Below, piece by piece: positions 7,652 to 8,402 of a stretch of 8,402 nucleotides of DNA. Source of the stretch: JAAOZP01 sp038848185 (GTDB lineage: Archaea; Thermoproteota; EX4484-205; JAAOZP01); assembly GCA_038848185.1 (NCBI GenBank), contig JAWCNV010000036.1, positions 1 through 8,402 on the forward strand. Reading direction: 5' to 3'. The notes under the pieces were generated by a model. That model worked only from the letters and a program-made list of their open reading frames with translations, searched no databases and was not told where the DNA came from. The position numbers and the translations under genes are program-made. The first letter of the stretch is position 1; each line of letters starts with the position of its first letter.

Positions 7652-7856
7652 GCCACGTTTTAAAATAACGCTCGGAGTCTTCCTTATGCTACTAAGTTTT
7701 ATTCTCTCATTCCTCATGGTAATTAATGTTTTAGTTTTCGATGATTCGCTGACAATAGTTTTCTGCTTCTTCGTATACGCGCTTTCACTCATAGGCTTGG
7801 TTCTAGGGTTCTTCGGAGTACACGAGTTGATAATCCTTCGGCGTAAAAAGAGTTAG
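7635..7856 (+). CDS. Small two-helix membrane protein, function unknown
   Basis: Not a family I recognise. The 73-residue product has a basic N-terminus (MRKLDKPRFK), a hydrophobic helix at about 11-34, a short acidic turn (FDDS, 36-39), a second helix at about 38-61, and a basic tail (RRKKS). The predicted topology is both termini in the cytoplasm. It overlaps the DppF-like gene by 17 bases, so it is probably co-transcribed and possibly translationally coupled. The start is uncertain: the ATG at 7635 has no Shine-Dalgarno sequence and arises from another frame of the conserved CWLYE codons, while ATG at 7686 is preceded by GGAG (7674-7677) and would give 56 residues but lose the basic end. 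Composition strongly supports a real membrane protein; a transporter accessory role is inference only. Confidence 0.65.
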   Translation: MRKLDKPRFKITLGVFLMLLSFILSFLMVINVLVFDDSLTIVFCFFVYALSLIGLVLGFFGVHELIILRRKKS

Positions 7857-7897
7857 AAAATAATTATTCCTTACTTCCATCTAACTTATGTTGAGAC

Positions 7898-7924
7898 AGA
7901 AGCACTTCTAATTTTTTGTTTTAA
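7898..7924 (+). terminator. Probable T-rich terminator of the transporter operon
   Basis: A short inverted repeat (AGAAG, then CTTCT, 7898-7909) is followed by T6-G-T4. The stem is too short to be convincing alone, but a T-rich run at the end of an archaeal operon is a usual termination signal. Confidence 0.5.
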
Positions 7925-7939
7925 ACCGTCGAGGCATAA

Positions 7940-7949
7940 CTTTATATCC
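7940..7949 (+). promoter_or_regulatory. TATA-box promoter of the UPF0173-type gene
   Basis: CTTTATATCC lies after the T-rich terminator and about 30 bases before the proposed TTG start. Initiation 24-28 bases downstream falls near 7970-7978, so the transcript would be leaderless or nearly so. That agrees with the lack of any Shine-Dalgarno sequence before the gene. Confidence 0.6.
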
Positions 7950-7977
7950 AACCCTTCTTGAAATACTTAGTTTCAGT

Positions 7978-8402
7978 TTGATAGAGGTTAAGAGTGTCAA
8001 GATATCTTGGCTGGGGCACGCCGGCTTCAGAATAGTTGGCGAGGGTAAAACAATCTACATAGATCCCTTCAAGATTAAAGGCGGTCCCGCTGCAGACATA
8101 ATCCTTGTTACACATAGCCATTTCGACCATTTGAGTGTCGACGATATTAAGAAGGTTTCTTCCTCCCAAACTCTTGTAATCGGCTCCAAGGAGTGTGAGG
8201 CGAAATTCAGGCTGTTAGGCTTAGAGTATAAGATAGTTAAGCCCGGCATGGATATGGATGTCTCAGGGGTTAAGGTTGAGGCTGTCCCCTCATACAACGT
8301 TGGTAAGTCTTACCATCCTAAGGTGGACGGCAAGGTTGGGTACGTAGTTACGGTAGGCGGCGTGAAAATATATCATGCGGGGGATACTGACAGGATACCT
8401 GA
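7978..8402 (+). CDS. UPF0173-type MBL-fold metal-dependent hydrolase, 5' portion
   Basis: The first 141 residues of a gene running off the right edge (family members are usually about 220-230 residues). The sequence begins IEVKSVKISWLGHAGFRI, the classic UPF0173 opening. It continues with IDPF (28-31), the metal-binding THSHFDH (45-51; His 46, His 48, Asp 50, His 51), AVPSYN (102-107), a SYHPKVDGKVGYVV stretch, and HAGDTD (133-138) with the bridging Asp. It should be a cytoplasmic two-metal hydrolase; the physiological substrate of this family is not established. No ATG or GTG lies in frame at the expected start. TTG at 7978 is the only sensible start codon before the conserved strand and fits the TATA box spacing. 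An MBL-type hydrolase call is firm; the start is moderately sure. Confidence 0.85.
   Translation, partial: MIEVKSVKISWLGHAGFRIVGEGKTIYIDPFKIKGGPAADIILVTHSHFDHLSVDDIKKVSSSQTLVIGSKECEAKFRLLGLEYKIVKPGMDMDVSGVKVEAVPSYNVGKSYHPKVDGKVGYVVTVGGVKIYHAGDTDRIP

Noticed and set aside
7942..8297. Two minus-strand open frames (7942-8169 and 8055-8297) near the right edge
   Set aside because: They are antisense to the UPF0173-type gene, whose metal-binding motifs are unmistakable on the plus strand.
1..8402. CRISPR array, tRNA or rRNA gene, insertion sequence or prophage signals
   Set aside because: No regularly spaced repeats, no cloverleaf or rRNA-like stretch, and no transposase or integrase motifs were seen in any intergenic space; all gaps are under 130 bases.

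Overview
This window looks like chromosomal DNA from a thermophilic archaeon, probably of the Thermoproteota (a Desulfurococcales-like lineage is my best guess). The reasons are AGA/AGG-dominated arginine codons, frequent ATA isoleucine codons, TATA-type promoters, short intergenic spaces, and archaeal protein families at both edges. The species assignment is inference; no rRNA or tRNA gene is present to anchor it.

Layout: (1) bases 1-392 hold the 3' end of a UPF0282-type metallo-beta-lactamase-fold (MBL) gene. (2) Bases 393-490 are a promoter region. (3) Bases 491-7856 are one co-directional operon for a Dpp/Opp-type (family 5) ABC importer: a large membrane-anchored solute-binding protein, two permeases, two ATPases, and a 73-residue two-helix membrane protein at the end. 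(4) Bases 7857-7977 contain a probable T-rich terminator and a promoter. (5) From 7978 to the right edge runs the 5' part of a UPF0173-type MBL-fold hydrolase that appears to begin with TTG on a nearly leaderless transcript.

How the genes work together: the binding protein is exported, held on the outer face by a C-terminal helix, and delivers substrate to the DppB/DppC-like channel, which the DppD/DppF-like ATPases drive. The substrate may be a peptide or an oligosaccharide, since archaeal members of this class use both.

The most notable observation is that the binding protein appears to be a circular permutation of the family 5 fold. The part that is normally C-terminal (domain III) comes directly after the signal peptide. 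The normal N-terminal start (GGSIKIA) lies near residue 378. The glycine-rich GTGPY-like segment and the end of domain I close the fold near residue 711. An extra beta-rich domain, a coiled coil and a membrane anchor follow. The DppC-like permease also carries an unusually large external insert of about 200 residues.
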